From the NCBI GenBank assembly GCA_964422615.1, contig CAYRBJ010000006.1, positions 25,223 to 89,222 on the forward strand: a stretch of 64,000 bases of DNA, written 5' to 3'. Of the stretch, positions 8,145 through 17,384 are shown piece by piece (position 1 is the stretch's first letter; each line of letters opens with the position of its first letter). The stretch comes from DATLWN01 sp964422615 (GTDB lineage: Bacteria; Pseudomonadota; Zetaproteobacteria; Mariprofundales; Mariprofundaceae). The position numbers and the translations under genes were made by a program. Under the pieces are notes generated by a model. It saw only the letters and a program-made list of their open reading frames with translations, was not told where the DNA came from and did no database searches.

Positions 8145-8975
8145 TTACCGCTTTTCGCGGATCATCGCCTCGACGTCGTCGAGCTTGTCATAAAGCATGT
8201 TGATGCGGCGCGCCAGACCCTGAATCTCCGACAGGGCGCTGCGATTGGTGGCAAAATCGAGCTCGCTGCGCAGGCGGTCTTTCTTGTCCTGCCGGTTCTG
8301 GCTCATCATGATGACCGGGGCCTGGATGGCCGCAAGCATGGACAAAAACAGGTTCAGCAGGATGTAGGGATAAGGATCCCACGCCTTGTTTCCCAAGTGG
8401 TCGTTGATCAGGGTATAAAAGATCAGCACGAACGCGAAGATGATAATGAAGGTCCATGAGCCGCCGAACGAGGCGACGGCATCGGCGATGCGCTCGCCCA
8501 TGGTCTGGGATTCCTCGATCACCGTATTGGGGTTGCGCGACGCGCGCAGGCGGATCAACTGTTCGGCAGTGTGGTACTGCTTGCTCATGACCTTCATCAG
8601 GTCCAGGCCTGCATCCGGGTGGCGGCGCAGCAGCACCTGGATGTCGTTGATATCCATTTCGATGCACTGGGTTGCCTGCATCGCCGTCGCTTCGGTCTGG
8701 TGATCGGTCTGGGCCAGCATGGATGCGAAACCGAATACGTCGCCCTGGATCGGCTCATCCAGCAATACGATCTGGTTGTCCTCATCGATGGTCGTGACCT
8801 GGACGTCCCCGGATATCATGACATACGCCCGGCTGCTCGGCGCTCCTATTTTGAAGATGCGCTGACGCGGGGCGAAACTGCGTAGTTCGACCTGTCCGGC
8901 GAGAACGGCCAGTTCGTTCTCGTCGAGAAACGAGAACAGCGGCACATCTTTGAGTACTTCGGGACTACATGGCAT
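8145..8975 (-). CDS. Cyclic-nucleotide-binding domain fused to DUF1003 membrane domain
   Basis: A 276-aa protein. Residues about 8-125 form a CNB domain (PRQRIFKIGAPSSRAYVMISGDVQV, then GDVFGFASML, where a phosphate-binding cassette would lie). Residues about 145-276 form DUF1003, with ADAVASFGGSWTFIIIF, two membrane helices and a C-terminal helical region with KKDRLRSELDFATN. The usual R-A pair of a cAMP cassette is not obvious, so the ligand is uncertain. It may act as a membrane sensor. A CHASE2 adenylate cyclase is encoded at 36.8 kb, but a link is only inference. Confidence 0.82.
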   Translation of the reverse strand: MPCSPEVLKDVPLFSFLDENELAVLAGQVELRSFAPRQRIFKIGAPSSRAYVMISGDVQVTTIDEDNQIVLLDEPIQGDVFGFASMLAQTDHQTEATAMQATQCIEMDINDIQVLLRRHPDAGLDLMKVMSKQYHTAEQLIRLRASRNPNTVIEESQTMGERIADAVASFGGSWTFIIIFAFVLIFYTLINDHLGNKAWDPYPYILLNLFLSMLAAIQAPVIMMSQNRQDKKDRLRSELDFATNRSALSEIQGLARRINMLYDKLDDVEAMIREKR

Positions 8976-9042
8976 GGGTCACCATCAGCATTCCAAGATT
9001 GGGCTCAGTGCGCTGGAATGATTCAATGGAGTCTGTGGGGCG

Positions 9043-11748
9043 TCAATCGGAAAGCTGGCGCAGCACGTAGTGCAGGATGCCGCCGTGGCGGTAGTACTCC
9101 CATTCCTTCGGGGTATCGATGCGCACGACGGCGGTGAAGTCCTTGCCGCTGTCGGTTTTCACCGTCACTTGGCGGACCCCGGCCTGCACGCCCTCGATGG
9201 CGAACATCTCGTGGCCGGTCAGCCCCAGCGATTCGGCACTGTCGCCTTCCCTGAACTGCAGCGGCAGCACGCCCATGCCGACGAGATTGGAGCGGTGGAT
9301 GCGCTCGTAGCTTTCGGCGATCACAGCCTTCACACCCAGCAGCGCCGGGCCCTTGCCGGCCCAGTCGCGCGATGAGCCGGAGCCGTATTCCTTGCCGGCC
9401 AGGATCAGCGAAGGGATGCCGTCGGCGTTATATTTCATCGCGGCGTCATAGATGCTCATGGACTCGCCATCCGGCAGGTGCAGGGTGACGCCGCCCTCGG
9501 TGCCGGGTGCCAGGTGGTTCTTCAGGCGGATATTGGCAAAGGTGCCGCGCATCATCACCTCGTGGTTGCCGCGGCGCGAGCCGTAGGAGTTGAAATCCTT
9601 CACCGCCACCCCGTGCTCGCGCAGATAGGCCCCGGCAGGCGAGTTGGCCTTGATGGAACCGGCTGGCGAGATGTGGTCCGTGGTCACCGAGTCTCCGAGC
9701 ACGGCCAGCACGCGGGCACCAGTGATATCGCCGATGGCGCCCGGCTGTTTGGTCATGCCGGCGAAATAAGGTGGGTTCTGGATGTAGGTCGAGCCCGCAT
9801 CCCAGGAAAAACGCTCGCCGGCCGGAGCGGAAAGCTGCTGCCAGTTGGCATCACCGGCGAACACCTGGGCATAGGACTTGGTGAACTGCTCGCGCTTCAC
9901 GTCGGCCACCATGGCGCTGACCTCTTGTCGTGTTGGCCAGATGTCCTTCAGGAATACGTCGCGGCCGTCCTTGTCCCGGCCCAGCGGCTCGCTGGCGAGG
10001 TCGATGTTCATGGTGCCGGCAATGGCATAGGCGACAACGAGCGGCGGGCTGGCCAGGTAGTTCAGCTTGACCTCGGAATGCACGCGGCCCTCGAAGTTGC
10101 GGTTGCCGGACAGCACCGAGGCCACGGTCAAATCGCCGTCGGCGATCGCCTTCGATACCGGCTCCGGCAACGGCCCGGAGTTGCCGATACAGGTGGTGCA
10201 GCCGTATCCGACGACATGGAAACCGAGCGCCTTCAGCGGTTCCATCAGGCCGGCCTTGTTCAGGTATTCGGTGACGACCAGCGAGCCGGGGCCGAGCGAG
10301 GTCTTGACCCAGGGTGCCGAGGTCAGGCCCAGCGCCGCGGCCTTCTTGGCCACCAGCCCGGCGCCCAGCATTACCGAAGGGTTGGAGGTGTTGGTGCAGG
10401 AGGTGATGGCAGCGATGACCAGGTCGCCGTCGCCCAGGGTGAAGGGCTGACCGTTGATCGTGCCCTGCACGCGCTGGCGATGCGAACCCGTGGTCGGGTG
10501 GTCGGCATTGCCGTGCTCGACACCGACGGCCGCGTGCCCCCCTTCACCCTGGAAACGTTCGACGCTGGCGCCGTTGATGGTTTCCAGGGCCGAGATCACC
10601 GAGGTCTTCACATCGGTCAGGGCGATGCGATCCTGCGGCCGCTTGGGGCCGGCCAGGCTTGGCACCACCGTGCCCATGTCGAGCGAGAGCGTTTCACTGT
10701 AGTCCGCCATCGAACCGTCGCGATACATGCCCTGGGCCTTTGCATAGGCCTCGACCAGCGCCACCTGGTCCTCGGAGCGGCCGGAAAGCCGCAGGTAGTT
10801 CAGCGTTTCGTTGTCGATCGGGAAGATGCCGCAGGTGGCGCCGTATTCCGGCGCCATATTGGCGATGGTGGCGCGGTCGGCCAGCGGCAGGTTGTCCAGC
10901 CCCGATCCGAAGAACTCGACGAACTTGCCGACCACACCGTGGGCTCTGAGCATTTCGGTGACGGTCAGCACCAGGTCGGTGGCGGTTGCCCCCTCCGGCA
11001 GGCGGCCGGTCAGCTCAAAGCCGATCACCTTCGGCACCAGCATCGAGATCGGCTGACCGAGCATCGCCGCTTCGGCCTCGATGCCGCCGACACCCCAGCC
11101 GAGCACGCCCAGGCCATTGATCATCGTCGTGTGCGAATCGGTGCCGACCAGCGTGTCCGGATAGGCAACCCCCGCTTCGTCGACGAACACGGTGCGCGCC
11201 AGATATTCGAGGTTGACCTGGTGCACGATGCCGGTGTCCGGCGGTACCACCTTGAAGTTGTCGAAGGCGTTCTGCCCCCATTTGAGGAAGTTGTAGCGCT
11301 CACGGTTGCGTTCGAATTCCAGCGCCGCGTTCCTGGCCATGGCGTCATCGGAACCGAAGGCATCGACCTGCACCGAATGGTCGATGACCAACTCCGCCGG
11401 CACCAGCGGATTGATCCGCTCTGGATCGCCGCCAAGGGCGGCCATGGCATCACGCATGGCGGCCAGATCGACGATGGCCGGTACACCGGTAAAGTCCTGC
11501 ATCAGCACGCGCGCCGGCATGTAGGCGATCTCCCGCGAAGGCTCGGCCTCGGCGTCCCAGTTCACGACGGCGTCGATATCGGCCCGGGTCACCGTTTCGC
11601 CGTCCTCTCGGCGCAGCAGATTCTCCAGCAGGATCTTCAGCGAAAACGGCAGGCGCGACACATCGCCGGCGGCATGCAGCCGGTAATAGGTGTATTGCTT
11701 GTCGCCAACGGTCAGGGTGGCGCGGGCGTTGAAACTGTTCTGGCTCAT
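9043..11748 (-). CDS. acnA: Aconitate hydratase A
   Basis: A 901-aa monomeric [4Fe-4S] aconitase interconverting citrate and isocitrate in the TCA cycle, full length for the AcnA/IRP1 family. The cluster cysteines are in AAITSCTNTSNPSVM and GYGCTTCIGNSG (CxxC). The C-terminal swivel domain has SSRDWAGKGPALLG and a GSRRGNHEVMMRG substrate-binding arginine motif. The ATG at 11748 is followed by a typical N-terminus. It is transcribed divergently from pcm with a ~150 bp shared upstream region. Confidence 0.96.
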   Translation of the reverse strand: MSQNSFNARATLTVGDKQYTYYRLHAAGDVSRLPFSLKILLENLLRREDGETVTRADIDAVVNWDAEAEPSREIAYMPARVLMQDFTGVPAIVDLAAMRDAMAALGGDPERINPLVPAELVIDHSVQVDAFGSDDAMARNAALEFERNRERYNFLKWGQNAFDNFKVVPPDTGIVHQVNLEYLARTVFVDEAGVAYPDTLVGTDSHTTMINGLGVLGWGVGGIEAEAAMLGQPISMLVPKVIGFELTGRLPEGATATDLVLTVTEMLRAHGVVGKFVEFFGSGLDNLPLADRATIANMAPEYGATCGIFPIDNETLNYLRLSGRSEDQVALVEAYAKAQGMYRDGSMADYSETLSLDMGTVVPSLAGPKRPQDRIALTDVKTSVISALETINGASVERFQGEGGHAAVGVEHGNADHPTTGSHRQRVQGTINGQPFTLGDGDLVIAAITSCTNTSNPSVMLGAGLVAKKAAALGLTSAPWVKTSLGPGSLVVTEYLNKAGLMEPLKALGFHVVGYGCTTCIGNSGPLPEPVSKAIADGDLTVASVLSGNRNFEGRVHSEVKLNYLASPPLVVAYAIAGTMNIDLASEPLGRDKDGRDVFLKDIWPTRQEVSAMVADVKREQFTKSYAQVFAGDANWQQLSAPAGERFSWDAGSTYIQNPPYFAGMTKQPGAIGDITGARVLAVLGDSVTTDHISPAGSIKANSPAGAYLREHGVAVKDFNSYGSRRGNHEVMMRGTFANIRLKNHLAPGTEGGVTLHLPDGESMSIYDAAMKYNADGIPSLILAGKEYGSGSSRDWAGKGPALLGVKAVIAESYERIHRSNLVGMGVLPLQFREGDSAESLGLTGHEMFAIEGVQAGVRQVTVKTDSGKDFTAVVRIDTPKEWEYYRHGGILHYVLRQLSD

Positions 11749-11858
11749 GGGCTACCTCGAAACTGATTCGTTCCGGCCGCACCGTCCGCATCGGCAGGCA
11801 GGGCGCACAGGCTAACGGAAGCCGCCCGTCGGTGCATCTGCCGTTTCGGGGTTTCATC

Positions 11859-11864
11859 TATACT
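11859..11864 (+). promoter_or_regulatory. Candidate -10 element for pcm
   Basis: TATACT lies 34 bp upstream of the pcm ATG in the acnA/pcm divergent region. No good -35 hexamer sits 16-18 bp upstream, so this is a weak assignment from sequence alone. Confidence 0.3.
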
Positions 11865-11897
11865 TGCAGGTGCGGACCGGCCGCCACCGAGGCAGAC

Positions 11898-12569
11898 ATG
11901 AATGACGACAAATGGCAGCGAAGGCGCGACAATCTGATGGTCGAGATCCAGGCGGATATGCGCGCCACCAGCCGCTACACCGGCCGGGATCATCTGAGCG
12001 AACGCGTGGAAGCGGTGATGCGGCGGGTACCGCGCCACCGGTTCGTGCCCCTGTGGTCACGCCCCTCCGCCTACGGAAACTACCCGTTGCCGATCGGCAG
12101 TGGCCAGACCATTTCCCAGCCGTTCATCGTGGCGCTGATGTCCGAACTGCTCGATCTTGAGCCTACAGACACGGTGCTGGAGATCGGCACCGGATGCGGC
12201 TACCAGAGTGCCGTGTTGGCCTCGCTGGCCCACCAGGTATGCAGCCTCGAAGTGGTGCCGGAACTGGCGGGCAGGGCAAAAAAGACACTGGACGATCTTG
12301 GGTTCTCCAACGTCGATATCCGGCTCGGCAACGGCTACGACGGCTGGCCGGAGCCCGTAGCGTTTGATGCCATTATCGTCACTGCGGCGGCGCCAGAAGT
12401 GCCCGAGCCCTTGCTTGCTCAGCTGGGGCCGGGCGGGCGCATGGTGATTCCCGTCGGCATGCCGGGATCCACACAGGATCTGCTGCGGCTGCAGAAGCAG
12501 GAAGACGGCGAGGTGGCGGGAAGGCCGGTGCTGCCGGTGGCCTTCGTGCCGATGGTGAGGACAGATTAG
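11898..12569 (+). CDS. pcm: Protein-L-isoaspartate O-methyltransferase
   Basis: A 223-aa SAM-dependent enzyme repairing isoaspartyl residues in damaged proteins. Motifs are YPLPIGSGQTISQPFIVALM (Pcm signature), VLEIGTGCGYQSAVLA (SAM motif I) and VTAAAPEVPEPLLAQL. The internal ATG at 11898 is chosen over one at 11832 because the upstream codons are unlike the family. Its stop codon is part of the TAGGG hairpin shared with the convergent slipin gene. Confidence 0.93.
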   Translation: MNDDKWQRRRDNLMVEIQADMRATSRYTGRDHLSERVEAVMRRVPRHRFVPLWSRPSAYGNYPLPIGSGQTISQPFIVALMSELLDLEPTDTVLEIGTGCGYQSAVLASLAHQVCSLEVVPELAGRAKKTLDDLGFSNVDIRLGNGYDGWPEPVAFDAIIVTAAAPEVPEPLLAQLGPGGRMVIPVGMPGSTQDLLRLQKQEDGEVAGRPVLPVAFVPMVRTD

Positions 12570-12591
12570 GGTCTGTTTAACAGCGGCCCTA
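12567..12591. repeat. TAGGG-type hairpin at a convergent junction, copy 1
   Basis: An imperfect palindrome of form TAGGG-CTGTT-AACAG-CCCTA. It contains the pcm stop codon on one strand and the slipin stop codon on the other. A closely similar element lies at 34582-34604, also between convergent genes. It probably works as a bidirectional transcript end; no U-tract is present. Confidence 0.55.
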
Positions 12592-13347
12592 TGTCTTGAC
12601 CTCGTCGTTTTTCTTCAGGAAGGGTGCGATCATATCCATCGGCAACGGGAAGACGATGGTGGTGTTCTTCTCGGTGCCGATGTCGGCCAGCGTCTGCAGG
12701 TAGCGCAGCTGCAGGCCCTGGCTCTGCTGGGCGAGGATCTTTGCCGCTTCCACCAGCTTGTAGGAGGCTTGCAGTTCGCCCTCGGCATGGATGACCTTGG
12801 CACGGCGCTCACGCTCGGCCTCGGCCTGCTTGGCGATGGCGCGGATCATGCTCTCGTCGATATCGACATGCTTGATCTCGACATTGGCCACCTTGATGCC
12901 CCAGGCATCGGTCTGGGCATCGAGGATCTCCTGGATATCCTTGTTCAGCTTGTCGCGCGCGGCCAGCATTTCGTCCAGTTCGTGCTGGCCCAGCACCGAG
13001 CGCAAGGTGGTCTGTGCCAGCTGGCTGGTGGCCATCAGGTAATCCTCGACATTGATGATGGCCTTCTGCGGATCGACGACGCGGAAGTACAGTACGGCAT
13101 TGACCTTGACCGACACGTTGTCGCGGCTGATGACGTCCTGGCTCGGCACGTCCATGACGATGGTGCGCAGATCGACACGCACGATCTGCTGGATGATCGG
13201 GATGACGATGATCAGGCCCGGTCCCTTGACTTTCCAGAAGCGCCCGAGCTGGAACACGACACCGCGCTCGTATTCGCGCAGCACGTTAAACGCCAGGAAC
13301 AACAGGACAAGGATGACGAAGGCCACAATTGGGAAGATGAAGTCCAT
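12589..13347 (-). CDS. Slipin (stomatin/SPFH-family membrane protein)
   Basis: A 252-aa protein with one N-terminal membrane segment (FPIVAFVILVLLFLAFNVL), then an SPFH/band-7 domain (EYERGVVFQLGRFWKVKGPG, DVPSQDVISRDNVSVKVNAVLYFRV) and a helical coiled-coil tail. Slipins form oligomeric membrane-anchored assemblies. The gene follows nfeD after a 4-bp gap, the standard slipin-NfeD pairing in which the NfeD protease acts with, or on, the SPFH partner. Confidence 0.93.
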   Translation of the reverse strand: MDFIFPIVAFVILVLLFLAFNVLREYERGVVFQLGRFWKVKGPGLIIVIPIIQQIVRVDLRTIVMDVPSQDVISRDNVSVKVNAVLYFRVVDPQKAIINVEDYLMATSQLAQTTLRSVLGQHELDEMLAARDKLNKDIQEILDAQTDAWGIKVANVEIKHVDIDESMIRAIAKQAEAERERRAKVIHAEGELQASYKLVEAAKILAQQSQGLQLRYLQTLADIGTEKNTTIVFPLPMDMIAPFLKKNDEVKT

Positions 13348-13351
13348 GGGT

Positions 13352-14776
13352 TTAATTCTCCTCGTGCGTAGATTCCGGCTGTACCGTCAAGGTTAGACCA
13401 TCCATGGCGGTGATGTGCACCGGGGCGCCATCGGCGATCGGTGCGGAGGATTCGGCCCGCCAGATTTCGCCATGGACGTGCACGCGACCCCGGTACCGGC
13501 CGTGGGCATCGGCCTCGAAGGCCCCGTTCGCATTGCCGGGCAGGCCGATCATCTCCTCCTTTCCGCTGACCACCGGCCGCATGCGGGCCTTGATGGCCAT
13601 GGCGGCGATACCGATGAAAAACAGGGCGCTGAGGATACCCAGCGAAAGGATCAGGGCGATGGAGACGCCGTAGCCGGGGGTGGTCGTGTTGAACAGCATC
13701 ACCGAGCCGATGACGAAGGCGATGACGCCACCGATCCCCAGCGCCCCGAAGCTTTGCACGAACACCTCGGCCACCATGAAGCCGATGCCCAGAAGGATCA
13801 GGGCCAGACCGGCATAGTTGACCGGCAGCACCTGGAAGGCGAACAGGGCGAGCAGCAGGCAGATGGCGCCCGCCACCCCAGGCAGGATGTATCCCGGGTT
13901 CCACAGTTCGAAGAACAGGCCGTAAAAGCCGATCAGCATCAGCAGATAGGCGATGTTCGGATCGGTGATCACCGCCAGCAGCTTGGTGCGCCAGCCGGGC
14001 TCCACGGTGATGACGGTGGCGCCCGCTGTATGCACTGTGACCATGCCGGTGGCCAGCCGCACCCGGCGGCCATCGCATTTTTTCAGCAGGTCCGGCACAT
14101 TGTCGGCGATCAGGTCGATCACATGCATCTTCAAAGCCTCGGTGCTGGTCAGGCTGGCGGCATTGCGTACAGCGGATTCCGCCCAATCGGCGTTGCGTCC
14201 GCGCATGTCCGCCAAGCCGCGAATATAGGCGATGGCATCATTGAGCACCTTACGCTGTTCGGCGCTGCCGCTCTGCTGTCCCTTGGGTTCGGCCTGCTTG
14301 CCGGACTTGCCGGCAGGCGCGGGGGCCGGTGTGGGGGATGTCGGTGTGGGCAAGCCGCCGATCTGCACGGGTGTGGCGGCGCCGAGATTGGTGGCCGGAG
14401 CCATGGCGGCGATATGCGTGGCATACATGATGTAGGTGCCGGCGCTGGCCGCGCGGGCGCCGCTCGGCGCCACGTAGCCGATAACCGGTATGCTGGAGGC
14501 CAGGATATCGTGGATGATGTCGCGCATCGACAGGCTCAGGCCGCCCGGGGTATCGATACGCAGGATCACGGCCGCACGATGCTGTTGCTGGGCGTCGGCC
14601 AGGCCCCGGTGCACATAGTCGGCCATCGCCGGGCTGATGGCACCCTTGACGTCGAGCAGCGTCACCTGCCTTGCGCCGGCGGCCATGACCGGTCCCGACC
14701 ACAACCAGCAGCCGAGCACCAGCAGCAGCATTGTGATCCGTGGTTTCACGCCAGGCCGAAAGCCGATGCTTCGCAT
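13352..14776 (-). CDS. nfeD: NfeD-type membrane serine protease
   Basis: A 474-aa long-form NfeD. It has a signal peptide (MLLLVLGCWLWSGPVMAAGA region), a ClpP-like protease domain (about residues 35-240) with LRIDTPGGL and the nucleophile region RAASAGTYIMYATHIAAM, then four or five membrane helices (about residues 255-390). A C-terminal OB-fold domain follows (GLPGNANGAFEADAHGR...). The protease is paired with slipin downstream. A Pro/Ala/Gly-rich insertion (PTPTSPTPAPAPAGK) sits within the protease domain. Ribosome-binding site AGGAGG precedes the ATG. Confidence 0.92.
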   Translation of the reverse strand: MRSIGFRPGVKPRITMLLLVLGCWLWSGPVMAAGARQVTLLDVKGAISPAMADYVHRGLADAQQQHRAAVILRIDTPGGLSLSMRDIIHDILASSIPVIGYVAPSGARAASAGTYIMYATHIAAMAPATNLGAATPVQIGGLPTPTSPTPAPAPAGKSGKQAEPKGQQSGSAEQRKVLNDAIAYIRGLADMRGRNADWAESAVRNAASLTSTEALKMHVIDLIADNVPDLLKKCDGRRVRLATGMVTVHTAGATVITVEPGWRTKLLAVITDPNIAYLLMLIGFYGLFFELWNPGYILPGVAGAICLLLALFAFQVLPVNYAGLALILLGIGFMVAEVFVQSFGALGIGGVIAFVIGSVMLFNTTTPGYGVSIALILSLGILSALFFIGIAAMAIKARMRPVVSGKEEMIGLPGNANGAFEADAHGRYRGRVHVHGEIWRAESSAPIADGAPVHITAMDGLTLTVQPESTHEEN

Positions 14777-14924
14777 GGGGCCTCCTGAATCGGTATGTGC
14801 AGGGAGTATAGGCCAGCTTGGTGCTCTATGCGTTCACAATTCCGCATGCCAGCCATGGAAGTGTCACGTCCCTGCCATGCCGGCGCCATCGAAATTCGTG
14901 TGCACAGGCCCTACACTGCGCGCC

Positions 14925-16832
14925 ATGCCGGTACTGACGCTCAGCCATGTCCACAAGGCCTTCGGCCCGCAGATCGTGCTCGACGACGTGTCACTGACGG
15001 TGAGGCGGGGAGCACGCCTCGGCCTGATCGGGCGCAACGGCGAAGGCAAGTCCACGTTGCTGAAGCTGATGGCCGGTCAGGTTGAGGCCGATGCCGGCGA
15101 ACTGACGCTGCGCAGCGGGGCGCGCGTGGCCTACCTGCCGCAGGAGCCGCATTTCGAGCCGGGACAGTCCGTGTTCGCGGTCGTGGCTTCGGGGCTGGAG
15201 GCCGTGGCAGCGATGCTTGAGGAATACGACCAGGCGCTGCAGGTGCTGGGGCGGGGAGCGGATGAGGCGTCGTTGAACCGGGTGGCGCGGTTGCAGGCGG
15301 AACTCGAGCGTAGTGGTGCCTGGCAGTACTGGACGCGCATCGAAACCGCCATCTCCAGGTTGGGCCTGCAGCCGCATGTCGACGTGGGTACACTGTCCGG
15401 CGGCTGGCAGCGACGCGTGGCGCTGGCCCGCGTCGTGGTGGCCGAGCCCGACGTACTGCTGCTCGATGAGCCGACCAACCATCTGGATGTGGCATCGATC
15501 GAGTGGCTCGAGGATTTTGTGGCTTCCTTCCCGGGTGCCGTGGTGTTCATCACCCACGACCGCTATTTCCTCGATGCCGTGGCCGAGGAGATCGTTGAAC
15601 TCGACCGCGGCCGGCTTTCCCATTTTCCCTGTACCTACTCCGAATATCTGGAAAAGAAGGCGGAGATGCTGGCGGTAGAGGAGCGTCAGTATGCCCGTTT
15701 CGACAAGCTCTTGGCCCAGGAGGAGCGCTGGATCCGCCAGGGCATCCCGGCGCGGCGCACCCGCAACGAGGGTCGGGCGCGCAACCTCGAGCACCTGCGC
15801 GAGCAGCGTGCCGCCCGCCGCCTGCGTGGCGGCGATGTGGAGCTGCGCGTGGCCTCCGGCATCAAGCCGGGCCGGATGCTGATCGAGGCGACGGGGCTGA
15901 CGCATCATCTCGGCGGCAAGACCATTGTTCAGGGCCTCGACCTGAAAATCATGGCCGGTGAACGCATCGGCCTCGTCGGTCCGAACGGTATCGGCAAGAC
16001 GACGTTGCTGAACCTGCTGCTCGGCCGCATGCCGCCTGAGCAGGGAGGGATCCGCCATGGGACGCGCCTGGAACCGGCCTTCCTCGAGCAGATGCGCGAA
16101 CTGGATCCGGATCTGAAACTGAAGGAGGTGCTGCTGCCGGACGGGGGGCAGTATGTCTATGTGGCGGGCGTGCATCCCAGGCACGTGGTCGGCTATATGC
16201 AGGACTTCCTGTTCGACAGGGAGCGGCTGAACACACGCGTGGCGGCGCTGTCGGGAGGGGAGCGCGGGCGGCTGCTGTTGGCACGGCTGCTGCTGCAGCC
16301 CGCGAACCTGCTGGTGCTCGATGAGCCGACCAACGATCTGGATATCGGCACGCTGAGCGTGCTCGAGCATGCACTGGCCGGCTACGACGGCACGGTGATG
16401 CTGGTCAGTCACGACCGCGCCTTCATGGATCGCGTCGTTTCGCGTGTCCTGGCCTTCGAGGGGGACGGACGCATCGTCGCGATCGAGGGCGGCTGGTCGG
16501 ATTACGCCGCCTGGAAATCGCGCCAGTCCCCGCAGCCCGATGTCCAGTCCGAAAAGAAAGACAAAGCACAGATGCGGGCCAACCGTCCGGCAACCAAGCT
16601 GTCCTACCGCGAGCAGAGAGAGTTGGACGGGTTGCCCGAGCACATCGAGGCGATGGAGTCCGAGAAATCGGTCATCGAGGCCCGTTTCTGCGATCCGGAA
16701 TACTTCGGACGCGATGCCGACGGCTTCCGTACCGACCAGCAGCGTCTGGCCGCGCTTGAGGGCCAGCTCGCTGAGTCGTATGAACGCTGGGAGGTCCTGG
16801 AGGCCAAGCTCAAGCAGCTGGCCGGGGTGTAA
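14925..16832 (+). CDS. uup: ABC-F ATPase Uup
   Basis: A 635-aa soluble duplicated ATPase with no membrane domains, the same length as E. coli Uup. Walker A motifs are GLIGRNGEGKSTLL and GLVGPNGIGKTTLL; signature motifs are LSGGWQRRVALAR and LSGGERGRLLLAR; Walker B is LLLDEPTNHLD and LVLDEPTNDLD. A charged coiled-coil C-terminal domain (about residues 560-635) is the Uup-type nucleic-acid-binding region. ABC-F proteins act on ribosomes, and Uup also affects transposon excision. The ATG at 14925 is chosen because family homology begins there (MPVLTLSHVHKAFG). Confidence 0.92.
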   Translation: MPVLTLSHVHKAFGPQIVLDDVSLTVRRGARLGLIGRNGEGKSTLLKLMAGQVEADAGELTLRSGARVAYLPQEPHFEPGQSVFAVVASGLEAVAAMLEEYDQALQVLGRGADEASLNRVARLQAELERSGAWQYWTRIETAISRLGLQPHVDVGTLSGGWQRRVALARVVVAEPDVLLLDEPTNHLDVASIEWLEDFVASFPGAVVFITHDRYFLDAVAEEIVELDRGRLSHFPCTYSEYLEKKAEMLAVEERQYARFDKLLAQEERWIRQGIPARRTRNEGRARNLEHLREQRAARRLRGGDVELRVASGIKPGRMLIEATGLTHHLGGKTIVQGLDLKIMAGERIGLVGPNGIGKTTLLNLLLGRMPPEQGGIRHGTRLEPAFLEQMRELDPDLKLKEVLLPDGGQYVYVAGVHPRHVVGYMQDFLFDRERLNTRVAALSGGERGRLLLARLLLQPANLLVLDEPTNDLDIGTLSVLEHALAGYDGTVMLVSHDRAFMDRVVSRVLAFEGDGRIVAIEGGWSDYAAWKSRQSPQPDVQSEKKDKAQMRANRPATKLSYREQRELDGLPEHIEAMESEKSVIEARFCDPEYFGRDADGFRTDQQRLAALEGQLAESYERWEVLEAKLKQLAGV

Positions 16833-16862
16833 ACCCACCGCCTGCCGGCGTATGCTGAATGG

Positions 16863-17384
16863 ATGTTGTATTTCGCCTATGGCTCGAACATGTCCACACC
16901 CCGCCTCGCTGCACGGCTGGATTGCGTGAAGTACGTGGGCGTGGCCGTACTGGACGGTCATCGGCTGGTCTTCCACAAGGCGGGCATGGACGGTTCGGCC
17001 AAATGCGATGCCTTTCGCACCGATGCGCCGGCTGATGCGGTGATCGGCGTGGTGTTCCGCATCGATGTGCACGAGAAACCGGTGCTCGACAGCATCGAGG
17101 GCCTTGGCTCCGGCTATGCGCAGAAGCAGGTGCGCGTGACCACCCGGCAGGGCGGGCAGCTGGACGTCTTCCTCTATCTCGCCACGCATATCGACCGGAC
17201 GCTCAGGCCGTATGAATGGTACAAGCGGCATGTGCTGCATGGCGCGCGCGAGCATGGCCTGCCGGCGGACTATATCTGCTGTATCGAGGAAACCGAGAGC
17301 ATGGCCGACCCGGATACCGAGCGGCATGCGGCGGAGATGTTGATCTACGATGCAAGCATGAGCTCGCGGGAAACGCGCCGGTGA
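16863..17384 (+). CDS. Gamma-glutamylcyclotransferase-like (AIG2/GGCT fold) protein
   Basis: A 173-aa protein starting MLYFAYGSNMST, the canonical GGCT substrate-loop motif (YGSN). A catalytic-type glutamate lies in LDSIEGLGSGYAQ. Family members release 5-oxoproline from gamma-glutamyl amines or related substrates; the exact substrate cannot be read from the sequence. The stop overlaps the GTG start of the next gene (GTGA). Confidence 0.86.
   Translation: MLYFAYGSNMSTPRLAARLDCVKYVGVAVLDGHRLVFHKAGMDGSAKCDAFRTDAPADAVIGVVFRIDVHEKPVLDSIEGLGSGYAQKQVRVTTRQGGQLDVFLYLATHIDRTLRPYEWYKRHVLHGAREHGLPADYICCIEETESMADPDTERHAAEMLIYDASMSSRETRR

Noticed and set aside
8989..9020. A 7-bp inverted repeat CATTCCA/TGGAATG between acnA and the CNB-DUF1003 gene
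   Set aside because: Short, with an 18-bp spacer and no T-run; chance is as likely as an operator or terminator.
9478..11766. A 762-codon open frame on the plus strand opposite acnA
   Set aside because: It is antisense to a full-length, motif-complete aconitase; long antisense frames are expected in G+C-rich coding DNA and it shows no family motifs.
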